Assembly (NCBI GenBank): GCA_000711775.1 | Contig: ARYC01018531.1 | Coordinates: forward strand, 1-64,000 | Direction: 5' to 3' | Origin: Oxytricha trifallax | Lineage: Eukaryota > Ciliophora > Spirotrichea > Sporadotrichida > Oxytrichidae | DNA: 64,000 bases | In this document: positions 24,507-45,400 of the stretch, one piece after another | Layout: each line of letters opens with the position of its first letter | Position numbering within the stretch: position 1 is the stretch's first letter | The notes under the pieces: model-generated | What the model saw: the letters and a program-made list of their open reading frames with translations, nothing else | The model's database searches: none | Told to the model about the DNA's origin: nothing | Program-made: the position numbers and the translations under genes

Positions 24507-25245
24507 ATGAAGAGGGTTGAGGCTTAAGAAATGATCTCAAGGTTTAGAAGCAAAGTGGATCTCTATCGATACCTCACTTAGCATGGTAATACTACAATTT
24601 ATGTCTAAACAAATACTCTTTTTATTTAATTCTTTCCAGTCATGGAAGGTACCATAATATCATTCTTAAAAAGCTATTCTATATGATGAAAAGAAAGCCT
24701 TTAAAAACAACGAGATAAAGTGGATAGAGATTTCAAACTTCCAGAGAATACACTGAAAGATGAAGTGTTAGTTATTTACCTCCCTACTAAGAAACAACTC
24801 TTTAACAAGCTTGCAGAATGAAGTTTCTTCTTTGATGTTCTAGGCACATTTAAAGAGATTAATTTCAGAGAAATCATTGAAGAAGCTTACAAGAAACGCT
24901 ATTCTATTTCTCCTAAAGACTATAAGAAGCAAGGCTTACTAATAGCGAGACCTGGCTCGCAGAGCTTATCAAGCATCCTAGCCTCTCTAGTAATCATTGG
25001 TTCATAACTTTATAGGGAAATCTGGAACTTGCATATTCCTAATGAAAGAGCATGCTAAGGTTCACAAAGAAAGAAAGTAAAGAAAACTTATGATATGAGC
25101 AAAAAGCTAACTAAACATATCCTAAAACCATATTAAATGAACATAGATGTAGGAGCTTGCACTAAGTGAAGAAATATGGGCCCGACAAGCCATAAGAGGA
25201 ATAAAAAAGAGAAGCCAGTCCCCTATATGAGCCGATTAAATGTGA
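24507..25245 (+). pseudogene. TBE 22 kDa ORF, decayed (copy 2)
   Basis: Opens with MKRVEAQEMISRFRSKVDLY and YLTQH, followed by an intron-like GTAATA... to ...TTCCAG. Later parts match copies 1 and 3 (KNNEIKWIEISNF, VIYLPTKKQLFNKLAE, FREIIEEAYKKRYSISPK) but frames change several times, and a small deletion removes the TNLYEDA region. Terminal TGA near 25243. Confidence 0.75.
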
Positions 25246-25253
25246 ATATGTTC

Positions 25254-26295
25254 ATTTTTAAAAATCTAAAACTTATTTTTAAAAAATTAATTCTTGATTC
25301 TTTAGGCACAAATGGGTGCTTATCTAAGCTCACTGTCTTACTGCATCTTTGAATTATGTCTACTTTATCGATAGGCAAGTCATGCATAAGGTGATTCAGA
25401 GCAGTTTCTTGTAGTGAATCTTGATTTAAATCTAGAAGAATTTTTTCCATTAAATTAATGTTTATTTGGAACTTTGTTAACAGAAGTTATGTAAAAGTCT
25501 TCATATGTTTCTTAGACTTCTTAGTATTATAAACTGAAAGGTTATCTGCAAACAGAATATATCTTAGTTGCTGTACTTATCTCTCAGCTTATGAAGGGAC
25601 TTTATATACTACTCTCGCTTAATAGAGCGAGGGTGAATGACATAACTTTCTAAGCCTGAAACTTCACTTATGCCAATCAAGATTTCATTGTTGATTTCTT
25701 AACTTTCTAGTCATAAGCTTCTATATTATCACACTTCTGACCAAGACTTATTAATAAAGATGAATACAGCTTCATCATAGTGTATGGACTTGATGTTTTT
25801 AGTAATATCCCTCTGCATTTAATCATATATATATATAGTTTAAATAATTATTATAAATGGTACTGTAAATCAATCACTCTCCTCAATCTGTTAGCGGTCT
25901 TGAAAGTAATACCATTTCTTTTATAAATGTGGCTAGACTAAGGAGAGATGCACAATTCAGGAAACTTGTGATGAACAATCACAGCTCGCTAGTCTAATGG
26001 AAAGTGTGCCCAATACTTCAAAGTTTTCGAATCGTAGAGGAAATTAATATGATCCTAAAAGAACTTTAGTTTTATTGCAGGATTCTTTCAAGTGGCAGAA
26101 TTAAAATGCTAAACAGCTAGCAAGTAGTCATACGTAACAGTTCAGGTGCATTTGTGTAATAACTTTGCTATTGCCACATAATTAATTCAGGTTTAACTTA
26201 GTATGTATTAATAGTCGTACCATACCTAAGCTTAAGCAATAAAAATAAAAATTATTCATCATAAATCTACTCTAAATTTCGCCAATTTCTTCCAT
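25254..26295 (-). pseudogene. TBE transposase, decayed (copy 2)
   Basis: Aligns with the transposases at 9138-10172 and 43252-44273. Landmarks include the C-terminal block (about 25320-25450: YKKTALNHLMHDLPIDKVD-like) and the N-terminal IYDE region near 26260. The region around the catalytic GIEFYW motif is damaged and multiple frame changes are apparent, so this copy is unlikely to make a full transposase. Confidence 0.75.
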
Positions 26296-26719
26296 TTACA
26301 AATTGCCCTAATTTTTCTACTAACTCAATAAGACACCAACTATACCCTACAAATCAAATCACTCACTAAAACATCTAATTGAGGGGTTTTGGGGTTTTGA
26401 ATGACTTATACAACTATCTAATCTTTTTATAATTGGTAAGATAGCTTTTTCTTCTGTAAAATTAATAAATATAAAAAATTTAATAACATTTAATGCTATT
26501 TTAACATATTTTCAAAAATTAAAGATTATTTAATTACTAATTAGTTATATTTTTAAATTTATGGAAAATTAATTTTTATAAAAAAAATAAGAAATAATTC
26601 TATGTGAGATTTATATATGCTATTTTTCATTAGTAATTAAATTAAATTGAATGATTAAATCCAAATAAATTATGTTACTTTCTCAATATTCATATATGAC
26701 TTATAATTTCCTTTTATGT

Positions 26720-35404
<8,685 letters not shown>

Positions 35405-35649
35405 TTTTATAACAGATTTTATAAATCTTCTATCTTTGAATATCTGAACTTTTATTTTTATTAATTAATTACCAAATTGAGTAGTTTCATCTTTTTAAAT
35501 CTTGAAATTAATGAGAATAAAGTATGTATATATTTTCATAAGTTTCTAAGCTATTTTAACTTATTTATTTAACCGCATTAAACATTGAAAAGTAATATTA
35601 ATTTAAACATCTAATTATATATTATTTCCTAATAATTCCTCATAATAAA

Positions 35650-35735
35650 ATGTCAAATGCCATGCTTTAATAAATGAAGAGTTTAGAAAGTCAATTGTTT
35701 TAATTAAGGGTGGAAATGAATTAGGAGAAGCTATT
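35650..35735 (+). pseudogene. 5' fragment of the dihydropteridine reductase gene beside copy B
   Basis: CATGCTTTAATAAATG... then GGTGGAAATGAATTAGGAGA and AGCTATTC matches the first MDS of the reductase gene (42472 on) and diverges immediately after GAAGCTATT, the same base at which the fragment in unit A ends. The glycine motif GGNELGEAI is readable, but the start region is shifted. Confidence 0.78.
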
Positions 35736-35744
35736 CATTACTTT

Positions 35745-36085
35745 CCCTGTCAGTTAAGATTTCTCTTGGCCTTTGTTTAACTTCAGCCTATCAAAACTAT
35801 TGAATTAATACTTGTACATTTTACACAATTCTATCTAGATTTAGGGATAATTTTGATTAGATTTTTTGGGTGCCTTGGTGAATTTCCTGAACCAGTTTTT
35901 GTGGAGGAAATTCAACTGATAAGGCTTGATAGAACACCCTTCTAATTCCAGGTACAACTAGTAAAGTATTTTAAAGAATTGAGTTAGGAACAGCAACAAG
36001 TTCAATAGGTTAAAGCTAGAAGACAGTACTTAATCGTTAAAGAAAAAATTTTAGTCATCAAAAGAAGGAGTGTTTAAGCTAATTT
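35745..36085 (+). CDS. Orphan coding piece between tandem units B and C
   Basis: The plus strand is open for about 110 codons with coding-like composition: FGCLGEFPEPVFVEEIQLIR, LDRTPFQFQVQLVKYFKELS, QEQQQVQQVKARRQYLIVKE. TAA/TAG fall at Gln positions. No start or stop is evident and nothing similar was seen at the A/B border, where the truncated TBE lies. It could be an MDS of a scrambled gene whose other pieces are elsewhere, or a gene fragment moved during the duplication. Family unknown. Confidence 0.45.
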
Positions 36086-36274
36086 GACATACTTTCAGAA
36101 ATTGAAGATTATTTAATTACAATAAGTTTTATTTTTATATTTATGGAAAATTAAAGAATTATTTAAAAAAAATAAGAAATAATTCTATGTGAGATTTCTT
36201 TAGTAATTAAATTAAATTGAATATTATTAACTCTAAATTAATTAATAATTTTACTTTCTAATTTTCATTTTTGT

Positions 36275-39200
36275 TCATTCTTAGCTTACTTTAGTATAAA
36301 TTTCATGTTAATGTCCAGTTATAATATTTTTAGTTTTAAGTTATTATTTACTGAGCTCAATCCCCATATTTGTGAAAATTAATTTATTCTTTCTTTTGTA
36401 CATACTTTTTGTTATACTTTCTAGATCTACTGGATTTAAAGCATTGTAAAATAAATTAGAAGATATTATATATATATTTAACAGGATAGTTAATCTCAAG
36501 TTCTTACAGAATATGTGAAGTTCTTATATAAGTTTACAAATATTAATTTTTTATGTTTATTTTCTGATTAGTAATATATTCATACTACTCTTATTGGCTT
36601 TTGAAGAGCACCTTCTCGATTTGATTATTAATGTTTTACAATTATTTTAGTAAGAATCATAATTTAAATTAAATTTATAATCGATTCAATTGATTATTTA
36701 ATAATAATAATGAAAAAAATGATTGATATAAACAAATAAAAGTCATATTTTTTTAACCTTAAAATTTAATTAAATATTTAAAAAATACAAAAACCTTAAA
36801 TAATTTACCCTTGAAAATTATTTTTAAATAATAATTATTCGGTTAATAATTTTATAGTAATACTGACCATTATTTAGTAAACTTCCTAAGGAATTGTCTT
36901 TGCTTGTGCATTTTAAGCATCATGAATGTTAATATTCTAAATATCAATCTTTAACTTAAAAGAAATACAATTTTTTCTCAATATTTATTGATTATATAAT
37001 TATTTTATATAACTTCTTAAGAGTATTTTTAATTGGTGAAGTAAGCAATCCTTCAAATAATTTGTCAATTTGATTATCATCTAAAACAACTATAACAATA
37101 ATAATTATTATATACATCTAAGATATTCAAACTAATCTCTAATTCTTCTAAATTTTTAAATTGAGTCACATACTTAATGATTTTATCTATATTATCTACG
37201 AATTCTGATTGATATGAGCATAAAACCAATTTTTTCAATTGGTAAGGCTATCTCGTTAAATTTTCAAGCAATTCTTCATAATTTTAATTTATATTATTTT
37301 TATTAATTATATTTTCTATAATAACTTAAGGTAATTAAATAAATAAATTAAAAGTAAAGAAAACATTGTGTTAAAAATGCTGTAAATATTGCAAAAAGCT
37401 TCGAGCAAATGGTATTTAAATACTATGTTTTTGTAAATATATATATATAGAGATATCCTGCACAATAACTTAAATTCTATTGATGCTTGATAAATTGACT
37501 GATTGAACCAATTTGATGCTACTTTTTGTTTTTCTGAGGTGTTTCCATTTCTTGAAGTGCAATAAATTAACGCTCCTGTCTCATTTTTGACATAAAGATG
37601 TTTTTAAATTGATTTATGGACCACTATAAATAGTTAAATTTTGAAAGAAAACTGTAATCCTGAATTAAAATTATTAAAGTTTTATTAAGTTTCTACTTCA
37701 TTGGTAAAATAAAGATGCATCAATTTAACTTTCTACTTAATTTTTGTACTTTATATTAATGATTACATAAAATTAAAATTACTAAATTTAGATAATCAAT
37801 CTATTCCATTCCCCATCCTCTAATAATGATTAAATTTAATGTCTACAATGAATAAAAAATTTTAATATTTCTTAGAATAATATAATTTAAATCTAATTTC
37901 AAGCTCTTTTAATTTTGGTAAAATGTTCAATATACAAGTGAGCTTTTAAATATCTATTTCGATTTATTATTAAACTTAAGCACATTCTTTATCTTCAATA
38001 ATCTATAAAATATAATTGGTTCTATTATTTTTAATAATAATTTATTAAATAAAATATATATCTTCATTCCTGTTAATTAGCCTAGGAGTCATTAAAACCC
38101 TAAAATTACCATTTTCATAATTTTTTTGTCGATTTGTATTAAATATTTTTTAATTTGATTTTAGATTTTTCTGATATAATCTAATTATTACTACTAAAAA
38201 AATAGCAATTAAATTTTAAAATATCATTTTAATTCACTTACGATTTTGTATAATATTTATTTCTGTATATGATGCTATCGATTAAGTAATTATTTATATT
38301 CAACTACTCTTAAATTCTCTATAAAAAAGTAGGAAGAAAGTTCATCGTTAAGAATGAATAAATAAAAATAAAAAGATTTTACTTAATTCGCTTTTTATTA
38401 ATAGAGTTCCAATGTTGAGATTGGAAATTAATTTGAGTAAAAAAGAAATTAATAAATTTTATAATTCTAATACTTAGAGTTGGTATAAGAATCAAATTGT
38501 ATTTAATATATAATCATTTTATTTGTTTTAAGGAAATGGATTTGTTACATTTTTACTTTATTTTTTTGAAAAATAATAATTCTTTCCTTCTATTAATCCA
38601 TTTTATAACAAACAAAACTAGCAAATAAGATTTTTGAATTTAATTTGGTACTAAATAAAGTTATTTATTTTTTGAACAAATGCCTCTTCAGTTTCAATAA
38701 TATTCTCACTATGCTAAACTTCAATAAAATCGCTTTCCATTTTTTATTCAATTTTTTCTTCTTATTATTCTTATTTATTTTCTGACAATAACTGCAAATA
38801 TTTCCATGAAAAATAGCAGTCATCTGCAGAGTCTAAGTTATAAATTATTATGTCATATTCATTTTTAATTAAAATAATATTAGATTAAGGTCTATACACT
38901 TTTATATAGTTAAAGTTTAGAGTGTTATTCATGTTTATTGTATTGATGATTTGATAGGCTTGAATTTAATTTTTATCATTAATCTATATTTTATTGATTT
39001 CTGCTATAACAAAAAAAACCAGATATCTCTTCAATTCATAATAAAGAAATTTTATTAAGTAATTAATTCCTAAAAATGTTCCTTTGTAAAATCTAGGAGC
39101 GTTAAACTTCTCAATGTCTTAAGCAGAAATAATTAAATATAATATTTAAAAATATATTATAAACAATGAATTGAAGAAGTTTTAGTCTATATCAGCTTTT

Positions 39201-42200
39201 GATAACTTATCTAAAGTTAAACTTTTTAAATTTAGATTGGGAATTAGGGTAAGGAGCTCCAACATTTAGAAATTGTAATCTATTCTTTATTTTTAACATA
39301 TATATATTATAAAAATGATTTTACAATTAATGTATAAAATCTATCCTAAGATGTTTTAGTTGAGGGACTTTATTTTTAAATATATGTAATCCCCATGTTC
39401 TGTCACTCTTGTACCATCTCATTCTTTAATTAAATAATGAAAATAAATAGATTGAGATCTTTAAAAGTTTATTTTATATATTTTTGAAATTGTAAAACTA
39501 AACTTTTTAGAGCTGAAAGATTGCAAAAATAGTAAATGCAAAATAAAATCATAAAATTTAAATCTGCTTTAAAGAGTTAGAATAGCATTCTTCACCTTCA
39601 GGAAGATTAATTGAAGTCATAAATTCTAGATTATAATTGTGGAGTTTGGTTTTATGAAGCACTCATTACAAAATCAAAAATTTAATTTAGTAACCTAAAC
39701 ATGAATAATTTTTTTAAATCAAATAAACAAAATCTTAATAATTCACAGATGTAAATTATTGAAATCATTTTCAAAAAATATTATAAAAATTTAGAAGCAG
39801 ATTTTTTTTCAATTTTTGTCTATAAATTATCAAAAATTTTTGATAAATCCGCATTTTCAGAAAATTTATTATTATAATTAATATTATTCCTTAAAAATCC
39901 AAATATTCTAGATAAATAATTTCTATATAAATTACAAACTTTATATAGCATTCTAAGGATCTTGTCTTTTTAATCGTTTTAATTATCATCGTTAAATTTA
40001 AAACAAATAAATTACTAAATCATTATTTTCTTTTTATTTTGTGTGAGCTAAGTTAATCGTAATAGTTTCAACTTTATAAAATAAGCCCAAAATGATCTCG
40101 ATTATTGGTAAAATTTTAATTATAATTTATAGAAAGCTGAAAAAATACTATCATTTTATAATAAAACCCCGTTAGTCAGTTGAGAATAAAGATTGGGGAT
40201 TTAGAATAATAAAATTAAGAATAAATTATTATTGCCGCAAATTATTTAAGTTTTGGTTTATCATAAAAAACAATTGACTCAAATAATTGTATTTATAAAA
40301 AATAAACCAATTAGGTTACGTATATTTGTTTTACCTAAATTATAATTAATTTTAGCCAATTAGAATATAATTTCAATTTTATTATTCTTAATCCCCAATC
40401 TTCACTCTTAATTGACTAACGGGGTTTTATTTACAAGACTTATCTAAAAGGAATTTTAATGTTAACTGTTAATTTTCTATTACAGTTAAGCCTAGTTTTA
40501 TATAATTTTTTGAATGATAAATTTCTCAGTTATCAATTCCATAAATTTTATTATACTAAGTTTTATAATTATAAATTATAGTAAATATCTAAATAGTTTT
40601 GCTTAAAAGTATAAAGTATAAAGTTTCCTTCAAGTCTTCTACTTTATCTATGTCAAGAACTCGTAATGCCAATTCTTAGAAGATATATTAATTTAACTTG
40701 AAGGATTTCATAAAATCCTTGAAATGAGAGGCTTATTAAGTTCTAAATCCTAGAGTACAAATATATATATACTAAATTTTAGATAAATTCAGAATATATG
40801 GTAATTTTATTCACATATATTTATTGGCTTGTTTAATAATGAAATTTTGAAAGATTATACTACTTTAAATTACTTCAATATTAGTGAATCACTCAATTTT
40901 ACAAGTCACTTTCCTATTCTCATTTGAATATGGCATTAGTAAGATTTAGAAAGAGTAAATAAAAGGATTTAGCTCATAATTATTTATATTCAGTTTTTTA
41001 ATAAACTAAAATAGTATTTAAAAATAAATCGTTAATTATAAATTTATTTAAATATAGGACCATAAAGAAAAAAGCCTATTAAACTCTTAGTGATATAAGT
41101 AGACAGATAATTTTTTTATGGTTTAATTTTTTGTATAATTTAGACTAAATCAATTTTGTGCCTCTTTTTAATATGTATTTTATTTATGACAATATATTCA
41201 TAGAGATTATGAATAAAATTGTATTTACTTCATTCAAATTATATAGTACAAATCGATTTTTATTTCAATTCTTGAAAAAGAACTTCATAATTTTCAATTA
41301 TACAATTTTTTAGATACAATTCTTATAAATTCTGAGGGATTCTTTCAATTAAGGATGAAGATTTAAATATACTCAAATCACTCAGTTTTAAGATTCTCAA
41401 GTTTTATGGGAAAAAGAATTTCTATGTCAATGGATTGAATCTCAAGCTAAGCTCTTAAATAATATACATTAAATTTTATGATAGATTATTCTTAAGAAAA
41501 TCTAATTTTATTACAAATTTTATACTTAAAGGTGAACAAGCAGAGGAAGGTAAGTCAATTTTGATTGCCATTTATCATCACCAATTAAACATAATTTTTT
41601 AAGTTTTAATTTATTGAAAGTTGAAATATATGACTCAAAGGTGGACTGGATGCTTGCCATATAAAACTATAAAGCTTCAACTTCAACATGTGGGAATTTT
41701 GCCTTGTAATCTTGAATTAGTTTTATTAATTTCAAAACTAATATTTAATAAAAAATTTTTTAAAGTTTGAAATCAGGATAAGAATTTATTTTTGCGGATA
41801 AGATATGCACTCCACTTTTCAATGTGTTTAAAAATATCGAATCATATACTTTTCCTAATTTAAATTAATTATAAAGCATAAAAATTAAAATTTTTTCTCA
41901 TTATTTTTATCATGTTTATTTGATTATAATTTTATCGTCTTTTTAATTAAGGTATGAGCTGTATTTTCGATCACCTATAATTTAATAATTTATATTAATA
42001 AAATTTCTATTTGAATTATTCTTTTAATTTGTATTATATACATTATCCTAAACATACTTCCTTGAACTCTAATTTACTTTAATCATAAACTGATAAAGCT
42101 CATTTTTATCAAAAGCACTGCTTAAAATATCTAATAATATGTATTTTTGAGAGATTTTTCCAATTTTAAAATTTTATTTCTTGATGTGTTTTTATTATTT

Positions 42201-42215
42201 GTTCATTTAAGACAT
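36275..42215 (-). CDS. LRR-like protein gene, tandem copy C
   Basis: Start at 42215 (MSQMNKQQKHIKKQNFKIGK, YILLDILSSAFDKNELYQFM), stop TGA 36275-36277 with the shared C-terminus (SMYKRKNKLIFTNMGIELSK). Leucine-rich blocks at about 37790-37940, 39200-39280 and 41580-41690 match those of A and B. It is head-to-head with the reductase gene, whose ATG is at 42472, leaving about 255 bases between the two start codons, a likely shared promoter region. As in the other copies, conserved blocks alternate with diverged AT-rich spacers. Confidence 0.72.
40163..40438. mobile_element. 276-bp inverted-repeat element with C4A4 ends
   Basis: Ends AAAACCCCGTTAGTCAGTTG and complement (CAATTGACTAACGGGGTTTT is within two bases of it), with about 55 bases of further inverted homology containing GATTGGGGATT. 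Unit A has the intact site (TATAATATTTACAAG at about 21297), so the insertion adds nothing but the element: no target duplication is visible. Too short to code; non-autonomous. Confidence 0.85.
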
Positions 42216-42471
42216 TTTTATCACAATTTTTGTCAATCTTTGATCTCTCTATATCTGAATTCTTATTTTTATTTAATTAATTACTAAATTAAGTAGTTTC
42301 ATCTATTTAAATCCTGAATTTATGAGAATAAAATGAACATAATTATTTATGAATTTCTAAATTTACTAACAATTATTACACGAGCCCATAAATATTGAAA
42401 AGTAATATTAATTTAAACCTCTAATTATTTAATTATTTATAATAACACATCATAATAAAATGTCAAATTTC

Positions 42472-45400
42472 ATGCTTAAATACAAGTAGAGATGGAGAAA
42501 GTCGCTTGTTCTAATAGGAGGTGGAAATGAACTGGGAGAAGCCATTGCTAAACAATTTGCTCATTCGAGGTTCAGGAAATGGGAAGTGCTCAATATAGAC
42601 TTTGAAAATGAAAACAGTAAAGCAAATAGAAATATTATATTGAAGGATGGAGATGCAAAATTGTAAGCAGAGAGATTGAAGAAATTAAGGGAGGAAGTCA
42701 TTGATTTTTCAGAGGAGGTTTCCACTATTATCAATAAAATGCCTATATATTTTCATTATTTTTGCTGAATTAATCTATAATATATAATAGGTAGGGTATA
42801 TTTATTTAATTATTGATGGAAATTATTTGTAATCAAGCCAGTTTATTGTTTAAAATTAAACTAGTCTATTTTCTATAAAAAAATTCCTCATAATAGGTGT
42901 TTTTATTATAGCTATAAAAAATGGGCTATAAGATTTAATTGGAAATAATTCGCTTAAATTTAGACATACTTTTAAACAACTATAATTTTGTTCGTTATAA
43001 ATTAAACTTAAATGAGTAAAATAAAGTATAACAGAAATATTAAAGAAATAATGGTTTACTCAAGCGTAAGTTATAAAAATAGTTGCAAATATAATATTTT
43101 TCTAAGCATTTAATTTTATAAAATCATAATATAAAAAATACTTAAGAATCAAAACCCCAAAACCCCTTAGTGAGGTTTATAAGTGCTTTGATTTGTAGGG
43201 TATAGTTGGGGTCTTATTGGGGTTAGTAGAGAAACTAGGTCAAATTGCAATATGAGAAATAGAAATCAGCGAAATTTAGGGTCTATTTATGATGATAAAT
43301 ATTTAGATTTACTGCTTCAGCTTAGGTATGGTACGAGTATTAATATAGATTAAGTCAAACCAGTATTGAATTATGCAGCTATTGCAAAGCTCTTACACAA
43401 GAGTGCCTCTACTGTTAGGTATCACTGCATAGCTGTTTAGCATTTTAATTCTGGTACTTGAAAGCATCCTACTAGAAAATAAAAGTTCTCACAGCACCAT
43501 ATTGAATACCTCTGTGACTCTAAGACTTTAAAGTATTGGGCACACTTTCCTCTAGACTAGCAAGCTGTAATGTTTCATCGCAAGTTTCCTGATATGCGCA
43601 TCTCTCCTTAGACTATAGCCAACATTTATAGAAGAAATGGTATTACTTTCAAGACTGTCAACAGAGTGAAGAGAGTGATTGATTTTACAGTGCCATTTTA
43701 TAGTAATAATTAAAATATATACATGATTAAATGCAGAGAGCTATTGATAATAACATCAAGTTCATACATGCAGATGAAGCTGTGTTTACTTTCAACACTT
43801 TTATCAATAAGTCATGGCATAAGAAGTATGATAATATAGAAGTCTATGACTAAAAAGTGAAGGTAGTCACCCATGCAATTTTAGCTGGTATAAGTGAGAT
43901 TCAGGCTTAGAGAGTTATGTGATTCCCCTCGCTCTATTAAGCGAGAGTAGTATATAGAGTTCCTACATAGCTCAGAGAGAAGTATAGCAACCAAGAGATC
44001 ATCCTGTTAGCTGATAACCTATCAGTTCATAAGACTAAGGAGTCTAAGAAAGCTTATGAAGACCTAAACATAACTCCTGTTTATAACGTTCCTTATAGTC
44101 CTTAATTTAATGGAATAGAATTCTACTGGAGTTAAATCAAGACTCAATACAAGAAGCTGCTGCTCTATCATCTTATGCATGACTTGCCTATCGATACAGT
44201 AGACTTGATTCAAAGCAGCTGTAGAGAGTAAGCGTAGATAAGACAACAGTTTGTGCGAGAGAAGGAAGAATGAATGTTTATAAAAAAGTTTTAGATTTAA
44301 ACGAATGAATATATTCACATATTAAATTGGCCCATAAAGGGGTTTGGCTTCTCTTTCTTCTCCTCTTCTTAAGGCTTGCTTGGACCCATATTTCTTCTCT
44401 TTGTGCCAGCTCCTGCATCTATGTTCATTTCTTCTAGCTTTTAGACATCTTTATAAAGTCTTTTGCTCACTTCATAAATAGTCTATGACTTTCTCTCTCT
44501 GTGAACCTTCGCATGCTCTTTCATTAGGAATATACCAGTTCCAGGTTTCCCTACAAAGTTATGAATCAAAGATTACTAGAGAGGAATGGGTGCTTCTTAA
44601 GCTCAGCGAGCCAGGTCTCGCTTATTAGTATGCCTTGCTTCTTTTAATCTTCAGGAGAAATAGAGTACGCTTTTTGTGAGCTTCTTCAATGATCTCTCTG
44701 AGATAACTCTCTCTTAAAGTGCCAAGAACTCCAAAGAAAAAGCTCCTATCTGGAAGCTTGTTAGAGAGTTGTTTCTTGGTAGGAAGATAAACTACCAACT
44801 CTTCATCTTTCATCGCAACCTCGTAGAGATTAGTAACTGAAATCTCTGGGTAGTTTGGTATATCTATCAACTTAATTTCACTGTTTTTAAAGGCTTTCTT
44901 CTCATCGCAGAGTATAGCTTTTAAGAATGAAATTTTGGTACATTCCATCGTTGGAAGGAATAAACCCACTATAGTATATGATTAAGTATATGTCACATGC
45001 TTACCATGCTAAGTGAGGTATCGATAGAGATCTTCCTTGCTCCTAAATCTTGAGATCATTTCTTAGCTTCAACCCTCTTAATAGCAGTACTTATAGATTC
45101 CATCCTTGTTCCTTCTCTTGTAATTGAATTTCAAATTTCAATATATAGAGTTCTGGATCCTACTGTTAAAAATCTTAGTATTAAATATGGGCATCTTATA
45201 CGAGGTCAACCTGGTAAGGATACGTGGAGAAAGCTGGCAAAAGCTGTAACAAACTTCAGAGATGGAGCTCCATTTTTATCAATTTAGTTCCATTAAATTA
45301 GCACTAAATTTGTTTAAATTTAATTAGTACCGGTACTAAATTCGATTAAATTTAATTGGTACCAATTTAATAGTACCAAACTTAATTAGTACCTAGTTTT

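Larger units (their letters stand above)
23946..26399 (-). mobile_element. TBE transposon, 5'-truncated (copy 2)
   Basis: The right end is a well-preserved TBE terminus (GGGGTTTTGGGGTTTTG, followed by AAT). The left end is missing: homology starts at the first codons of the 57 kDa ORF (start codon complement at 23981-23983), so the zinc-finger/kinase ORF and the left inverted repeat are lost. The remaining gene order is 22 kDa ORF (+), then transposase (-). It lies at the border between tandem units A and B. Confidence 0.9.
36260..42550. repeat. Tandem unit C
   Basis: Third copy, the most compact; its only recognised private insertion is the 276-bp element at 40163-40438. Its right edge continues into the whole first MDS of the dihydropteridine reductase gene, so C is in the original context and A and B are probably derived from it. 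Confidence 0.88.

Noticed and set aside
43150-43170. C4A4 repeats read as a real telomere or chromosome end
   Set aside because: Only two repeats are present, at the head of a long inverted repeat with a target duplication, and sequence continues on both sides: it is a TBE end.
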